Part shown: positions 5,751-6,288 of the stretch, piece after piece
Layout: every line of letters begins with the position of its first letter
How positions within the stretch are numbered: position 1 is the first letter of the stretch
NCBI GenBank assembly: GCA_947177605.1
Contig: CAMWUX010000075.1
Location: 1-6,288 of the forward strand
Direction: 5' to 3'
DNA: 6,288 bases
From: an uncultured Porphyromonadaceae bacterium
Lineage (GTDB): Bacteria; Bacteroidota; Bacteroidia; Bacteroidales; Muribaculaceae
Program-made: the position numbers and the translations under genes
The notes under the pieces: generated by a model
What the model was told of the DNA's origin: nothing
The model's database searches: none
The model's input: the letters and a program-made list of their open reading frames with translations, nothing else

Positions 5751-6288
5751 TGCTCACACGATCCACGATTACCGAGATAGCACCGTCGCCGGTCACATTA
5801 CAGGCCGTCCCGAAGCTGTCCATCGAAATGTAAAGTGCTATCATCATGGCATTTTGAGAGTCTGAGAATCCCAATACGGCCGACAGCAGTCCGAGCGACG
5901 CCATGATAGCTCCTCCCGGAATACCCGGAGCTGCCACTATCGTGATACCCAGCATCGCGATAAACTGTGCGAAGGTAGCTACACTGTAGTCGCCCCCCTG
6001 CATGATGATAAGTGCCAGAGCGCAGGCCACGATCTTGAGCGTACTGCCCGACATATGGATCGTGGCGCACAGCGGCACCGTGAAGCCCGCTATATCCTTG
6101 TCTACACCTATCTTCGTCGTACACTCAAGCGTGACAGGGATAGTGGCTGCCGACGACTGTGTGCCCAGCGCCGTGAAGTAGGCCGGCATCATAGTCCGGA
6201 GCATCCGCAGCGGATTCTTCCGGTTGAAGAGAGCCGCTATCGCAAACTGTAGCAGTAGTATCCCGATGTGAAGCGCGAAGATCACCAG
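5728..6288 (-). CDS. DAACS-family cation symporter, partial (N-terminus beyond right edge)
   Basis: These are the C-terminal 186 codons of a dicarboxylate/amino acid:cation symporter (glutamate-transporter, elevator fold) of the inner membrane; the full family length is about 400. The frame stays open to the right edge, so the GTG at 6285 is an internal valine and not a start. Numbering from that codon, the transport domain is visible: HP1 with its serine-rich tip TALGTQSSAATIP (38-50); TM7 with PLCATIHMSGS (71-81), where many members have NMDGT; HP2 with APGIPGGAIMASLGLL (119-134); and TM8 with MDSFGTACNVTGD (155-167), where glutamate transporters have DRFRTMVNVTGD. The retained Asn163 and Asp167 match sodium-site residues. 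The substrate arginine of TM8 is Gly159 here, so a neutral or non-dicarboxylate substrate is plausible. Gene end and fold are clear; the substrate is unknown. Confidence 0.9.
   Translation of the reverse strand: MVIFALHIGILLLQFAIAALFNRKNPLRMLRTMMPAYFTALGTQSSAATIPVTLECTTKIGVDKDIAGFTVPLCATIHMSGSTLKIVACALALIIMQGGDYSVATFAQFIAMLGITIVAAPGIPGGAIMASLGLLSAVLGFSDSQNAMMIALYISMDSFGTACNVTGDGAISVIVDRVSKKISHAA

Noticed and set aside
6283..6285. GTG as a start codon for the symporter
   Set aside because: The reading frame continues upstream to the window edge, and a start here would remove the N-terminal half of a roughly 400-residue transporter. It is an internal valine.
1..6288. Mobile element, CRISPR array, tRNA/rRNA, toxin-antitoxin or defence system
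   Set aside because: I looked on both strands and saw no transposase or integrase motifs, spaced direct repeats, tRNA cloverleaf or defence domains. All long frames are accounted for by housekeeping and transport genes.

Overview
The window looks like ordinary Bacteroidales chromosome. The best lineage evidence is the 286-residue primary sigma factor, which has the compact Bacteroidetes form without region 1.1. Supporting it are two copies of the Bacteroidetes -7 promoter element (TAACTTTG) ahead of pta and the sigma gene, the lack of strong Shine-Dalgarno sequences, and GC-richer genes separated by AT-rich gaps. A gut family such as Muribaculaceae would fit, but that is a guess from overall feel and not from a marker comparison.

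From left to right, all the larger genes are on the minus strand. Acetate kinase (ackA) comes first and is cut by the left edge, losing its C-terminal end. Phosphotransacetylase (pta) lies directly upstream of it in transcription order. The pair forms the acetyl-CoA to acetate pathway that yields ATP and has its own promoter at about 2136-2143. Divergent from pta on the plus strand is a 58-codon gene for a single-pass membrane protein of unknown function (2225-2401). It converges with the sigma gene across a strong two-level hairpin (2433-2473) that probably terminates both transcripts.

The primary sigma factor (rpoD/sigA) follows at 2498-3358, with its promoter at 3383-3390 inside a short inverted repeat. 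Upstream of it is a two-gene ABC-2 transporter: a NatB-like permease (3436-4752) and a NatA/YhaQ-like ATPase (4755-5672), only 2 bp apart and certainly co-transcribed. The right edge holds the C-terminal 186 codons of a glutamate-transporter-fold (DAACS) cation symporter. Several of its sodium- and substrate-site positions differ from the classic aspartate/glutamate transporters.

I see no mobile element, CRISPR array, phage gene, toxin-antitoxin pair, tRNA or rRNA, and no sign of a new multi-gene system. The items most worth a second look are the altered binding site of the symporter, the small membrane protein between pta and rpoD, and the dyad over the rpoD promoter.
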